38,826 bases of DNA from Thermincola carboxydiphila (GCA_016841325.1 JAENZJ010000029.1:1-38826), one strand, 5' to 3'; numbered from the stretch's first letter, positions 16,094 through 25,161 are shown. The notes: generated from the sequence alone by a model not told the origin. Made by a program: numbers and translations.

Positions 16094-16966
16094 ATGGGAA
16101 ACAGCATCAAAAGGATAATTAATCAAATACCCGGGGAAATCCTGAATACTATTCAGGTTTGTTACAGTGAAAGGATTCTTTTTGTCATGCCACTCAGGGA
16201 AAAGGGAGGCTGTGACCTGTCCCAGGTGGATGGCGATTACCGGCCGGGAGTCAGGGCAGAGGTAATGGGTCTCCCGCTCCACATATCCAAAAAAAATGCC
16301 CGGGAGTTACTGCTTGACGGAATTTCCGTGGTAAACCGGTATCGTGAAGAGGGCAGTAACACTGTGGTGATTATGGTGGAAGAACGGTTTCTCAGGGATG
16401 TCTGTTTTTTGGTTTATCCGGAATACCGGGTCATGTCTGCAGCAATACCAATAATACTGGATTCAAGTATAATAAGCCAGATAAATATCTTTAATGAAGA
16501 ATACCGCAATCGCCAGTCAGGCAGTGAATATGTATTGAGAAGTCTGGATTACCAGATTCTGGTCAGCCTGCTCCGCAGTATTAATGGCAACCGGGAAGAT
16601 TATCATGTTAAAAATGGGATAAATAAGGCAAAAGATACAGAGAAAGAAAACATTACCAGGGCCATAAAATATCTTAAAAAACATGTGACGGGAGAATTTT
16701 CGTTAAAACAGGTATCTAAGGTGGCCAATCTCAGCCCTTATCACTTTATCCGGGTTTTTAAGGCATATACCGGAAAAACCCCTTATGATTACTTTCTTGA
16801 CATTAAAATACTCAAGGCTAGGGAGTTCCTAAGTCAGCAAAATAAATCGGTCACAGAGGTGTGTTACCTTTGTGGATTTAACAACCTCAGTCATTTTACT
16901 GCATTATTTAAAAAAAGAGTGGGGCTGTCACCCTCTGAGTATAGAAAAAACCTGATAAAAAGATAA
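16094..16966 (+). CDS. AraC family transcriptional regulator
   Basis: The 290-residue protein has an unrecognised ~185-residue N-terminal domain, in the position usually taken by a ligand- or signal-binding domain, and a C-terminal AraC double helix-turn-helix. The first HTH is FSLKQVSKVANLSPYHFIRV and the second is SVTEVCYLCGFNNLSHFTAL, followed by FKKRVGLSPSEYRK. It would bind DNA as an activator or repressor; target and effector are unknown. No strong ribosome binding site is visible (GTGAGGA at good distance). It is the only AraC protein in the window and precedes DUF2953-ytfJ by 74 bases, so it may or may not control them. Confidence 0.88.
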   Translation: MGNSIKRIINQIPGEILNTIQVCYSERILFVMPLREKGGCDLSQVDGDYRPGVRAEVMGLPLHISKKNARELLLDGISVVNRYREEGSNTVVIMVEERFLRDVCFLVYPEYRVMSAAIPIILDSSIISQINIFNEEYRNRQSGSEYVLRSLDYQILVSLLRSINGNREDYHVKNGINKAKDTEKENITRAIKYLKKHVTGEFSLKQVSKVANLSPYHFIRVFKAYTGKTPYDYFLDIKILKAREFLSQQNKSVTEVCYLCGFNNLSHFTALFKKRVGLSPSEYRKNLIKR

Positions 16967-17040
16967 TAAGTATAGTTGCCGGGCAAAAAAGACAAAATAT
17001 CACCTATAGAGAGAAATATTTCCAACAGGGTGATTGATCT

Positions 17041-17688
17041 ATGACCGGCATTATTATTTTTGGGGGGATTCTGCTTATTTCAATAGCAGCTGCGCTTTTT
17101 GTCAAGGTGCGGTTTGATATTCAGTTTGTGCGCAAAGGGAGTGATGACCACCTTAAGGCAGAAATATCTATATTGAGGGGCTTGATCCGGTTCAAGGCAG
17201 AAGTACCGGTCGCAGACATTGATATCAGCCGTTTCAGCCAATTGATGAAGGTGGAGACAAATGCAGAAGGAATTTCCCCTCCTGTGGGTGATAAGGGCTT
17301 CAATTTCAAAGTCCCCCTGGCTGAAATACTGGTTCATCTGCCAAGACACATCAAAATGGGGATTCAATTCCTCAGGCGTTACCGGAAAGCAATTAACAGT
17401 CTTCTTAAATCAGTCAGGTTTCGTCATTTTAGCTGGAAGACGGAAATCGGCCTTGGAGACCCGGCAAATACCGGGATTGCCACGGGGTTTCTATGGGCAG
17501 TCAAAGGAGTTATCTATGGCATCCTCAGCAGGAGTGTCGGGACAGTTGAAAATCGCCCGCAAATTGCAGTGATACCCTGTTATTATAACACCTGCCTGAG
17601 ACTCGAATTTCACTGCATATTTGATTTACGAATAGGCAATATTATTATTGCAGGACTAAATTTTGTAAAATGCAGATTAAGCTCATAA
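17041..17688 (+). CDS. DUF2953 domain protein
   Basis: The 215-residue protein starts with a membrane helix (residues 3-22) followed by the family pattern VRFDIQFVRKG, RGLIRFKAEVP, and later FSWKTEIGLGDPANTGIATG with AVKGVIYGILS. This is the YtfI-like DUF2953 family. It is found next to ytfJ in many spore formers, as here, and is thought to take part in sporulation; its activity is unknown. The ATG at 17041 follows CAGGGTG. ytfJ begins 23 bases after its stop, so the two form an operon. Confidence 0.85.
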   Translation: MTGIIIFGGILLISIAAALFVKVRFDIQFVRKGSDDHLKAEISILRGLIRFKAEVPVADIDISRFSQLMKVETNAEGISPPVGDKGFNFKVPLAEILVHLPRHIKMGIQFLRRYRKAINSLLKSVRFRHFSWKTEIGLGDPANTGIATGFLWAVKGVIYGILSRSVGTVENRPQIAVIPCYYNTCLRLEFHCIFDLRIGNIIIAGLNFVKCRLSS

Positions 17689-17711
17689 ATGCCACAGGGA
17701 GGAAGATACAG

Positions 17712-18158
17712 ATGGCTGATCATCCAATAGAAGGGCTAATGAAAACAGCAATGGAAAGCATTAAGGAAATGGTAGATGTAAATACAATTGTAGGCGATCC
17801 GGTGGAAACTCCTGACGGAAGTGTAATCATTCCGGTATCCAGAGTAGCCTGTGGTTTTGCAGCCGGAGGTGGCGAGTTCGAAGGGACTGCGGGACAACAG
17901 GATAATGCCGGTGGCGGTGGCGGAGGCCAGCAGCAGGCTAATGGTACCGCCATGCCCTTTGGCGGAGGCAGTGGTGCCGGTGTATCGGTGCAGCCGGTTG
18001 GTTTTCTGGTTGTGGGACAGGGGCAGATAAGACTACTGCCGGTAGACGGAAATGCTGTGGTTGACCGGGTAATTGATGTTGCTCCTCAGTTATTGTCACA
18101 ACTGCAGTCAATGTTTAAGAGGGAAAAACGAAATCCTGAAAATTCCGGATATTGTTAA
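17712..18158 (+). CDS. ytfJ: GerW/YtfJ family sporulation protein
   Basis: The 148-residue protein has the conserved core DHPIEGLMKTAMESIKEMVD, GDPVETPDGSVIIPVSRVA and GFAAGGGEF, then a glycine-rich low-complexity linker (about residues 66-95), and a second conserved block PVGFLVVGQGQIRLLPVDGN. This is typical of YtfJ (GerW), needed in Bacillus for germination responses via the lytic enzyme SleB. The ATG at 17712 is chosen because GGGAGGAAG lies eight bases upstream; the longer frame from 17670 lies inside DUF2953 and lacks family similarity. It supports the spore-former assignment. Confidence 0.93.
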   Translation: MADHPIEGLMKTAMESIKEMVDVNTIVGDPVETPDGSVIIPVSRVACGFAAGGGEFEGTAGQQDNAGGGGGGQQQANGTAMPFGGGSGAGVSVQPVGFLVVGQGQIRLLPVDGNAVVDRVIDVAPQLLSQLQSMFKREKRNPENSGYC

Positions 18159-18164
18159 AACTAA

Positions 18165-18194
18165 TTGCAAAACCGGCGCAAATACGCATATAAT
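18165..18194 (+). promoter_or_regulatory. Putative promoter for the FAD oxidoreductase gene
   Basis: TTGCAA (18165-18170) and a consensus TATAAT (18189-18194) are separated by 18 bases, about 53 bases before the GTG start of the next gene. The -10 box is also part of a GCATA word, so a sporulation sigma factor cannot be ruled out. Confidence 0.45.
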
Positions 18195-18247
18195 AACAGG
18201 AACAGTATTTTACTTTTGAGTCAACCGTTGGGAAGGAGGACTCAGAT

Positions 18248-19513
18248 GTGAAGGTTGTTGTGGCCGGAGGAGGCTGGGCCGGGTGTGCCTGTGCCTATTT
18301 TGCATCAAAGGCGGGTGCCGAGGTAGTACTCGTGGAAAAAACAGACCTTTTATTGGGAACAGGTCTGGTAGGAGGAATTATTCGCAACAATGGGCGGTAC
18401 ACAGCGGCAGAGGAAGCCATTGCCCTGGGTGGAGGAGATGTTTTCAGGGTGATCGAAACCGTGGCCAGGCACAGGGACATCGACTTTCCGGGACACCGCC
18501 ATGCAATGCTGTATGATGTTCAGCGGATTGAAAGGGTTATGCGAAAGTGCCTGGAAGAACAGGGAGTGAAAATACTATTCAGGACCCTGGTCAATGGTGC
18601 CTCTGTACATGACCATGCAATAGAGCATGTGGCCACCGCGACAGATGAGGTGATTGCGGGTGATGTCTTTATTGATGCCACGGGGACAGCCGGGCCAATG
18701 AATAACTGCATCAGATACGGGACAGGTTGTGCCATGTGTATCCTGAGATGCCCTTCCTTTGGTTCCCGGGTAAGCCTGACGGCTTTGGCCGGGGTAAAAG
18801 AAATCAGGGCCGGGGAAGGTACCCATCAATTCGAAGCTATGAGCGGTTCCTGCAAGCTTGACAAAAAATCCCTCAAAAAGAGCCTGGTCAAAGAGCTTGA
18901 CCGCAAAGGTGTAATTATTATCCCCCTTCCGGAACATTACCATAAAAAAGATTCCCTGCGTCGAAAAGCCTGCCAGCAGTACGCCATGGAAGAATACGCC
19001 ACAAACCTGATTATCCTTGATACAGGACACGCCAAACTGATGACCCCGTTTTTTCCCATAGAAAGTTTAAGAGAAATTGAAGGTTTCCGGGAAGCAAGGT
19101 ATGCAGACCCGTATTCGGGCGGACAGGGGAATTCTGTCAGGTTTATGGCGATGGCTCCCTGTGATGACCACCTCCGTGTCAGGGGGATAATAAACCTCTT
19201 CTGTGCCGGGGAAAAAACAGGTCCCCTGGTTGGCCATACTGAAGCCATAATTACCGGGATGCTGGCCGGGGACAATGCGATAAGGCTGGCAAGGGGCATG
19301 GCACTGCGTGTTTTGCCACAGGAGTTGGCTGTGGGTGATTTAATTTCTTTTATGCACCGGGAAATGAAAAAAGATGAAGGCCTCCAGCACAAATACACCT
19401 TCTCGGGTTCAGTATATTTTAAACGCATGATTAATAAAGGGATGTACACAACTGACCGTAAGGCTGTCAGGGAAAAAGTAAGGAAGCTGGGGCTTACGGG
19501 CTATTTTCAATAA
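18248..19513 (+). CDS. FAD-dependent oxidoreductase with a CxxCxxxC motif
   Basis: The 421-residue protein has an N-terminal dinucleotide-binding fold, VVVAGGGWAGCACAYFA with the acidic residue in VLVEKTD, and a C-terminal FAD segment NLFCAGEKTGPLVGHTEAI with GMLAGDNAIRLARG. Both resemble GidA/TrmFO-type flavoproteins. Between them lies GTGCAMCILRCPSFG, giving Cys at about 161, 164 and 168, a CxxCxxxC cluster that could hold an iron-sulfur centre or redox thiols. The substrate is unknown. Conventional MnmG is ~630 residues and TrmFO ~435, but the family motifs around the fold do not match closely enough to name it. The GTG start at 18248 follows AAGGAGGAC; the ATG two bases earlier reads into a stop. 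It lies upstream of spmA but is separated by a terminator. Confidence 0.8.
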   Translation: MKVVVAGGGWAGCACAYFASKAGAEVVLVEKTDLLLGTGLVGGIIRNNGRYTAAEEAIALGGGDVFRVIETVARHRDIDFPGHRHAMLYDVQRIERVMRKCLEEQGVKILFRTLVNGASVHDHAIEHVATATDEVIAGDVFIDATGTAGPMNNCIRYGTGCAMCILRCPSFGSRVSLTALAGVKEIRAGEGTHQFEAMSGSCKLDKKSLKKSLVKELDRKGVIIIPLPEHYHKKDSLRRKACQQYAMEEYATNLIILDTGHAKLMTPFFPIESLREIEGFREARYADPYSGGQGNSVRFMAMAPCDDHLRVRGIINLFCAGEKTGPLVGHTEAIITGMLAGDNAIRLARGMALRVLPQELAVGDLISFMHREMKKDEGLQHKYTFSGSVYFKRMINKGMYTTDRKAVREKVRKLGLTGYFQ

Positions 19514-19528
19514 CTCATATGATAAAAC

Positions 19529-19557
19529 AGGAACCGGATTGGTTCTATTTTTTTTTT
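19529..19557 (+). terminator. Intrinsic terminator
   Basis: A short stem GAACC / GGTTC with a GGATT loop is followed by TA and ten consecutive T. It lies 16 bases after the FAD oxidoreductase stop. Confidence 0.7.
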
Positions 19558-19629
19558 AATATACATAATTATCGTATCATAGGGACAAAGTTTAAGCGCT
19601 TAATTCTGTAAAGGCCGTTGGGAGGAGCT

Positions 19630-20226
19630 ATGGTTAATGTCATCTGGGTCGCTATGCTGCTAACCGGAATTGTGGTTGCCGCCATTAACGGCAATATTGA
19701 AGCCGTAACCACGGCGGCTTTGAAGGGGGCACAATGGGCGGTTGATTTTGCCCTTGGCTTGATTGCCATTATGGCATTTTGGCTGGGTATTATGAAGGTT
19801 GCCGAAGAGGCAGGTATGGTCAGGATACTTGCCAATATGGTAAAACCACTCACCGGATTCCTGTTTCCGACAGTACCCAGGGACCATCCGGCCATGGGTG
19901 CCATTATCATGAACCTGAGTGCCAACGTGCTTGGACTGGGTAATGCGGCAACTCCTATGGGATTAATTGCAATGAAGGAACTACAAAAACTGAACAGGTC
20001 TGACCCTAAGTCAGCCAGTGAAGCCATGTGTACCTTTTTGGCCCTGAACACCTCATGTATTACGGTCATACCGGCAACAGTAATCGGGATCAGGATCCAG
20101 GCAGGGTCGGCAAACCCGACTGAGATAGTGGGGACAACCATTTTTGCCACCTCCTGCGCCATGTTTGTTGCTGTGGTTGTTGACAGAATTCTGAGGGGCT
20201 TATTCAGGCGAGGGAGATGGAGGTAG
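19630..20226 (+). CDS. spmA: Spore maturation protein A
   Basis: SpmA and SpmB are membrane proteins of the nucleoside-recognition (Gate) superfamily, needed for full dehydration of the spore core. The 198-residue protein has about five helices and the family segments MAFWLGIMKVAEEAGMV, NLSANVLGLGNAATPMG and FLALNTSCITVIPATVIGIR. The ATG at 19630 is chosen because GGGAGGAG lies 6 bases upstream; a TTG at 19618 would contain the ribosome binding site itself. spmB follows after 6 bases. Confidence 0.95.
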   Translation: MVNVIWVAMLLTGIVVAAINGNIEAVTTAALKGAQWAVDFALGLIAIMAFWLGIMKVAEEAGMVRILANMVKPLTGFLFPTVPRDHPAMGAIIMNLSANVLGLGNAATPMGLIAMKELQKLNRSDPKSASEAMCTFLALNTSCITVIPATVIGIRIQAGSANPTEIVGTTIFATSCAMFVAVVVDRILRGLFRRGRWR

Positions 20227-20232
20227 AAAAAG

Positions 20233-20769
20233 ATGTTCATGGATATGGTTACCATGGCAGCCAAATGGGCTATCCCGGCGGTGCTGTTTGTAATCACCGT
20301 TTTTGCTGTAATCCGGAAGGTTAATGTCTATGAAACTTTCATCCAGGGGGCCCAGGAGGGTTTTTCAACAGCAGTGAAGACAATTCCCTTTTTGGTGGCC
20401 ATGTTTGTGGCCATAAGTGTATTTAGGTCTTCAGGGGCCATGGACCTGTTTGTAAAAGCGGTTTCCCCGGTCACCCAGTTCCTGGGCATACCTGCGGAAG
20501 TCCTGCCGCTGGGGATTATGAGACCCCTCTCAGGAGGCGGGGCCCTCGGTATCACAGCAGAACTTATAAAGACTTATGGCCCGGACAGCTTTATCGGGAG
20601 ACTGGCTTCAACACTACAGGGCAGTACTGACACCACTTTTTTTGTATTGACCCTCTATTTCGGATCAGTTGGAGTAAGCAGGTACAGGTATGCTGTTATT
20701 TCAGGCCTTTCTGCAGATTTAACGGGATTCATTGCTTCAGTGATAGTATGTAATCTTGTGTTCAGATAA
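20233..20769 (+). CDS. spmB: Spore maturation protein B
   Basis: The 178-residue partner of SpmA has about five helices and the conserved GAQEGFSTAVKTIPFLVAMF, MRPLSGGGALGITAELI, and STLQGSTDTTFFVLTLYFGS segments. A glycine-rich GDSFIG-like region and the QGSTDTT motif are diagnostic. It begins 6 bases after spmA with GGAGG upstream, so the two are co-translated and act together in the forespore or mother-cell membrane. No terminator hairpin is evident after it. Confidence 0.95.
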   Translation: MFMDMVTMAAKWAIPAVLFVITVFAVIRKVNVYETFIQGAQEGFSTAVKTIPFLVAMFVAISVFRSSGAMDLFVKAVSPVTQFLGIPAEVLPLGIMRPLSGGGALGITAELIKTYGPDSFIGRLASTLQGSTDTTFFVLTLYFGSVGVSRYRYAVISGLSADLTGFIASVIVCNLVFR

Positions 20770-20905
20770 CATTGTCAGACACCTTCACTTTCATATTTTT
20801 TTGTTGTACGGTATAATGAATGCAACATTGTATAATTATTCAAAAACAGCAGAAATTAATTGATGCGTTTTATTGGACTATTAATGTGAAAAGTAGGTGT
20901 TTGCA

Positions 20906-21622
20906 GTGGAACGGTTGCAGAAGTACCTTGCTCATGCAGGTATTGCCTCCAGGAGGTCGTGTGAGGAACTGATAGCCCAGGGCAGGGTAAAGGTTAATGG
21001 GAAGACGGTCACAGAAATGGGTGTAAAAATTGACCCCGAAAAAGACAGGATTGAGGTAAATGGAAAATTAATTGAAAAACCCGAAGAAAAGGTCTATATA
21101 GTGCTAAACAAGCCTAAGGGATATGTCACCACAGTCAGGGACCCACAGGGGAGGCCTAAGGTTACTGACCTTTTGACAGGTATTGAGCAGAGAGTGTACC
21201 CGGTTGGCAGGCTTGACTTTGATACTGAAGGACTGCTGATCCTGACCAATGACGGTGATGTTACCTATGGGCTGACCCACCCTAAGCATGAACTGGGTAA
21301 GACTTATGTAGCAACAGTGAAGGGTGTTCCCGACAAGGACAAGCTGAAGCGGTTCAGCAAGGGGCTGCGTCTGGCTGATGGCCTGACTGCACCGGCTAAG
21401 GTGCGGCTGCTCAAAAAAAAAGGGAGCAACGGCGTTTTGGAAATTACCATTTATGAGGGCCGGAACAGGCAAATCAGGAGGATGTGTGAAACCATCGGAC
21501 ATCCGGTACTGGAACTGAAGCGGGTTGCGGTGGATTTTCTCAGGCTTGACGGAATGGAAGAGGGGAAATTCCGGCACCTCAGTAAAGAAGAAATCAGGAA
21601 ACTTAAAAAACTGACCGAATAA
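20906..21622 (+). CDS. rluB: 23S rRNA pseudouridine synthase RluB-type
   Basis: The 238-residue protein has an N-terminal S4 RNA-binding domain (LQKYLAHAGIASRRSCEELI, RVKVNGK) and the RsuA/RluB catalytic domain with the active-site Asp in VGRLDFDTEGLLILTNDG (Asp near residue 104) and GRNRQIRRM. It isomerises a uridine of 23S rRNA helix 89-90 (U2605 in E. coli numbering) to pseudouridine. The gene is usually found next to scpAB-spmAB in Firmicutes, as here. The GTG at 20906 is preferred over 20897 because AGTAGGTG then has normal spacing. Confidence 0.92.
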   Translation: MERLQKYLAHAGIASRRSCEELIAQGRVKVNGKTVTEMGVKIDPEKDRIEVNGKLIEKPEEKVYIVLNKPKGYVTTVRDPQGRPKVTDLLTGIEQRVYPVGRLDFDTEGLLILTNDGDVTYGLTHPKHELGKTYVATVKGVPDKDKLKRFSKGLRLADGLTAPAKVRLLKKKGSNGVLEITIYEGRNRQIRRMCETIGHPVLELKRVAVDFLRLDGMEEGKFRHLSKEEIRKLKKLTE

Positions 21623-21757
21623 CGGGAAACATGAAGGTAAACACATCTAACTGTATCATTTGGCAAGCATACTTTGGGCCGGCAAAAATATACTTGTTTT
21701 AGCCGGAATTTATTTTTCCTGACAGCATCCGGTTAAGAAGTAATGGGGGTAACTTGG

Positions 21758-22861
21758 ATGGGCAGGCCCAGGGTACATTACATTGATACCAGAAAGCTTT
21801 TTGTGCAGATAGCCGCCATTGTCCTGGCAGTAATACTTGGTATTTCATATCTGCGCTGGATAAAGGTGACAAAGGTTGAATTCACATCACCGGAATTTAA
21901 GTCATCCTGGGAAATTACTGACCAGGATATGATCAGGAAAATTACCGGGGGACTTAAAGGAGCATCACCGACCAAAGGCCCTGTACCGGAAGAAGTATAC
22001 GCGGTCAAACTGCTGAGCAGAAAGGAGACTAGAGTTTACATTTTTTCGACACCCGGGATTGTTTATGATGTAAAGGGCGGCAGATGTCTGAAACCAACCG
22101 GTGAACTGGCCCGGTTACTACACCAGGCTATAGGGGAACTGCGGCTGCGCAGCCCATATGGTGAATTACTGGGATGGGAGGAAGCCCAACAGCTGTTTTT
22201 ACCGGGTGAGAAGGTACAGATATTTGACATAGACACAGGAAAGAGTTTTATGGCAGTGAGGAAGGGCGGGTATAGCCATGCTGACATAAAGCCGGTAACG
22301 GAAAATGACCGCAATGTTATCAGGGAAATATTTGGCGGAACCTGGAGCTGGAAGAAAAAGGCTGTGGTTGTCCGGGCAGGTGGGACGAAACTTGCTGCTG
22401 CCCTTACGGGAATGCCCCACTTGCAGAACGGGGAAAGTGGTTGTTTTGACCTCAGGCTGCCTTTAACAGGTGACCGCAATAGAGGTAATACTATGGCGTG
22501 CCGCCTGATGTATTATAAGGCATCCGGCAGGCTGGACGAAATGCTCCGGGAAGCAAGTCCCCCGGAGACACTTCTCTTCCTGTTCACTGCAATAGACCAG
22601 AAGGACTGGCAATCAGCCCGGATGATGCTAACAGCCCCTGAAGGGATAGAGCGGTACAAACTTGAAAAACTAATCGGGGTTAGTGTTTTTAATCATAATG
22701 AAATTGAGAATTTGGTATACCGGTTATCCGTGTCGGTATCTTTTACAGACGGTCCGTATAATGACCGCAGGAACCTGGTGGTTCGGATGAAACAGGATCC
22801 GAAGACCGGGGCCTGCCTGGCAGAGCCTGGTTTTTTGGATGCCCTTTTTGCCGGAGAATAA
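21758..22861 (+). CDS. Membrane-anchored protein of unknown function
   Basis: The 367-residue protein has a single N-terminal membrane helix (about residues 15-35) and a large extracytoplasmic part. I recognise no named domain. The stretch GKSFMAVRKGGYSHADIKP with IFGGTWSWKKKAVVVRAGG and ALTGMPH (about residues 160-225) resembles a module I recall from clostridial wall-associated proteins, where a His/Cys-rich segment follows. Here that segment is GESGCFDLRL and lacks most of the histidines, so any catalysis may be lost (recollection, low confidence). An ATG at 21743 is equally open; 21758 is chosen for its GGGGGT. It lies between rluB and nadE without a clear operon link. Confidence 0.75.
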   Translation: MGRPRVHYIDTRKLFVQIAAIVLAVILGISYLRWIKVTKVEFTSPEFKSSWEITDQDMIRKITGGLKGASPTKGPVPEEVYAVKLLSRKETRVYIFSTPGIVYDVKGGRCLKPTGELARLLHQAIGELRLRSPYGELLGWEEAQQLFLPGEKVQIFDIDTGKSFMAVRKGGYSHADIKPVTENDRNVIREIFGGTWSWKKKAVVVRAGGTKLAAALTGMPHLQNGESGCFDLRLPLTGDRNRGNTMACRLMYYKASGRLDEMLREASPPETLLFLFTAIDQKDWQSARMMLTAPEGIERYKLEKLIGVSVFNHNEIENLVYRLSVSVSFTDGPYNDRRNLVVRMKQDPKTGACLAEPGFLDALFAGE

Positions 22862-22977
22862 CAGGGAAGATGTGAAATCTGCAATTTTTTGCCGTTATCT
22901 TCAATTTTTTTACGATTTTTGTTATAATTGAACAGGAAATTAAATATCCTGATAATTTCAGGCAGGAGGGTAAAACG

Positions 22978-24618
22978 ATGAAATTAGCCATAGCACAGGT
23001 GAATCCGGTTGTAGGAGATATTGAAGGAAATATCCGAAAATTAACTGAAACCCTGCTGCATTTTGACAAAGAAAGACCTGACCTGGTCTTATTTCCTGAG
23101 CTTTTCCTGACGGGTTACCCCCCCAGAGACCTTTTGGAACGACAATGGTTCATTGAGAGGACCGGGGAGGCAATAGCCAGGGTAAAGGAGCTGTCAATGG
23201 ATTATCCCGAAACAGGCATTTTACTTGGGGCTCCCACCCGAAACAGCAGGAAATCCGGAAAGGCGCTGTATAACTCAGCCTTACTGATTTGTAACGGAGA
23301 AACCCTGTTCACCCGGCACAAATCCCTGCTTCCAACATACGATGTCTTTGATGAAGCCAGGTATTTTGAACCGGCATCCGGGGTGGAAACAGTACAGTTC
23401 AGGGGAGAGCTCCTGGGAATTTCAGTATGTGAGGATGCCTGGAATGACCAGGGCATGTGGGATAACAGGGATTATGGCTATGACCCGATAGAAGAACTGG
23501 CGAAGCAGGGTGCCACCTTAATGATAAATATTTCCGCATCACCTTTTCAGGTGGGAAAAGATGAACTGAGATTTAAGACAATAAGTAATCATGCCCGTAA
23601 ACATGGGGTTCCTTTTATTTATGTTAATCAGGTAGGGGGCAATGATGAACTGGTTTTTGACGGTAGAAGCATATGTCTTGACAAAAAAGGTGAACCGATG
23701 AAAGTCCTGCCTGCTTTTGAAGAGACACTGGTAACGGTGGATACCGCTGTTCCCGGAAGCCCCGGAAAGTTTACGCCCATGGACAGGACAGGCTCCATAC
23801 ATGGGGCCCTGGTGACCGGGATCAGGGACTATATGAGAAAATGCGGGTTCCAAAAAGCAATCCTGGGTTTATCCGGGGGGATTGATTCCGCTGTTGTCTG
23901 CTGTCTGGCGGTTGAGGCATTGGGGAAGCAAAACGTGGTAGGTGTGACCATGCCTTCACCTTATTCGTCCCCGGGAAGTATTGCTGACTCCCGGAAACTG
24001 GCCGAAAACCTTGGCATTGAGTTCAAGGTGATTCCCATTTCTGATATTTATACAGCATACCTGGGGTCTCTTGCGGAGCATTTTCGCGACAGGGAGACTG
24101 ATATTGCCGAAGAAAACATTCAGGCCCGTATCCGCGGCACTATTGTAATGGCCCTTTCCAATAAGTTTGGGTATCTGCTCCTGTCTACTGGTAATAAGAG
24201 TGAAATGGCCGTAGGTTACTGTACACTTTACGGTGACATGAGTGGTGGCCTGAGTCCCATATCAGATGTGCCCAAAACAGTGGTTTATGACCTGGCACGG
24301 TACTTTAACCGGGAAAGGGAAATAATTCCTGAGGCGACCATTACCAAACCGCCATCGGCTGAATTAAGGCCCGACCAGTTGGACCAGGATACCCTGCCGC
24401 CATACGATGTCCTGGACGGGATCCTGAATTATTATGTAGATGAAGGCTATTCTCCCGAAGATATCATAAAAAAAGGCTATGACGGGGAAACAGTGCGTTG
24501 GGTAATCCGGAATGTAAACCGGAATGAATATAAAAGGAAACAGGCTGCCCCAGGTTTAAAAGTAACCAGTAAGGCATTTGGAATTGGCAGGAGAATGCCC
24601 ATTGCAGCAAAGTATTAA
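22978..24618 (+). CDS. nadE: Glutamine-dependent NAD+ synthetase
   Basis: The 546-residue enzyme amidates deamido-NAD to NAD using ammonia released from glutamine. The N-terminal nitrilase-type glutaminase has the E-K-C triad: E41 in FPELFLTG, K near 115 in RHKSLLPTYD, and C near 151 in SVCEDAW. The C-terminal synthetase has the PP-loop LGLSGGIDSAVV near residue 297 and STGNKSEMAVGY. Both domains are complete. The ATG at 22978 follows GCAGGAGGG. A consensus -10 TATAAT at 22923-22928 has only a weak -35. The gene is followed after 32 bases by cheX. Confidence 0.95.
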   Translation: MKLAIAQVNPVVGDIEGNIRKLTETLLHFDKERPDLVLFPELFLTGYPPRDLLERQWFIERTGEAIARVKELSMDYPETGILLGAPTRNSRKSGKALYNSALLICNGETLFTRHKSLLPTYDVFDEARYFEPASGVETVQFRGELLGISVCEDAWNDQGMWDNRDYGYDPIEELAKQGATLMINISASPFQVGKDELRFKTISNHARKHGVPFIYVNQVGGNDELVFDGRSICLDKKGEPMKVLPAFEETLVTVDTAVPGSPGKFTPMDRTGSIHGALVTGIRDYMRKCGFQKAILGLSGGIDSAVVCCLAVEALGKQNVVGVTMPSPYSSPGSIADSRKLAENLGIEFKVIPISDIYTAYLGSLAEHFRDRETDIAEENIQARIRGTIVMALSNKFGYLLLSTGNKSEMAVGYCTLYGDMSGGLSPISDVPKTVVYDLARYFNREREIIPEATITKPPSAELRPDQLDQDTLPPYDVLDGILNYYVDEGYSPEDIIKKGYDGETVRWVIRNVNRNEYKRKQAAPGLKVTSKAFGIGRRMPIAAKY

Positions 24619-24650
24619 ATGCACCATTGTTACCGGAAGGGGGAAGTTCA

Positions 24651-25109
24651 TTGAAAGCTGAGATTATAAATCCATTTCTGATTGCGGCAAGGGAAATCCT
24701 TGAGATGGAAACGGGTTTGACGGGAACAAGGGGGGAACTTTCCCTGGCTTCTTCCAAATGGACAACACAGGAGATAACTGTAATCATAAACATAATTGGT
24801 GATGTCAAAGGAACTTTCCTGATTGGAATGCCGATTAACACTGCTATGGAGCTTGTAGGGACCATGCTGGGAGAAAAATTTGACAGCTTTAGCAATATGG
24901 TTATCAGCGGAATTGCAGAAATGGCTAACATTATTGCCGGAAGGTCTCTTGCCAGTCTTGAAGAGCTTGGCTATATCTCTGACATTACTCCGCCGATGCT
25001 GATATATGGAAAGAAGGCCAGCATTTCCACACTTGACCGTAAAAGAATCCAGATACCTCTGAAAACCGATATCGGGCTGATCGAACTAAGCCTGGCCCTG
25101 GAGGGCTGA
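24651..25109 (+). CDS. cheX: CheX family phosphatase-like chemotaxis protein
   Basis: The 152-residue protein is of the CheX/CheC type, which dephosphorylates CheY-P. The helical motif ISGIAEMANIIAGRSLASLE carries the E-x2-N catalytic pair (about residues 88-93), and the N-terminal AEIINPFLIAAREILEMETG and the GTFLIGMPINTAMELVG strand-helix also fit the family. It is CheX-like in having one copy of the motif. No other chemotaxis gene is nearby, so the partner receiver is elsewhere. The start is TTG at 24651 behind GGAAGGGGGAAG; the frame from 24627 has no ribosome binding site. Confidence 0.85.
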   Translation: MKAEIINPFLIAAREILEMETGLTGTRGELSLASSKWTTQEITVIINIIGDVKGTFLIGMPINTAMELVGTMLGEKFDSFSNMVISGIAEMANIIAGRSLASLEELGYISDITPPMLIYGKKASISTLDRKRIQIPLKTDIGLIELSLALEG

Positions 25110-25123
25110 CAGAGTTAGCCGGT

Positions 25124-25161
25124 AAGAAAGGGTTACTGACAAAAGTCAGTAACCCTTTCTC
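25124..25161. terminator. Bidirectional terminator between cheX and the UPF0316 gene
   Basis: A 16-bp perfect stem AGAAAGGGTTACTGAC / GTCAGTAACCCTTTCT with an AAAA loop. The stop codon of the minus-strand gene (25146-25148) lies inside the 3' arm. It serves both converging genes. Confidence 0.85.

Noticed and set aside
19569-20297. 242-residue minus-strand ORF opposite spmA
   Set aside because: It is antisense to a clearly recognised gene, has a repetitive T/I/S/A composition typical of shadow frames, and no ribosome binding site.
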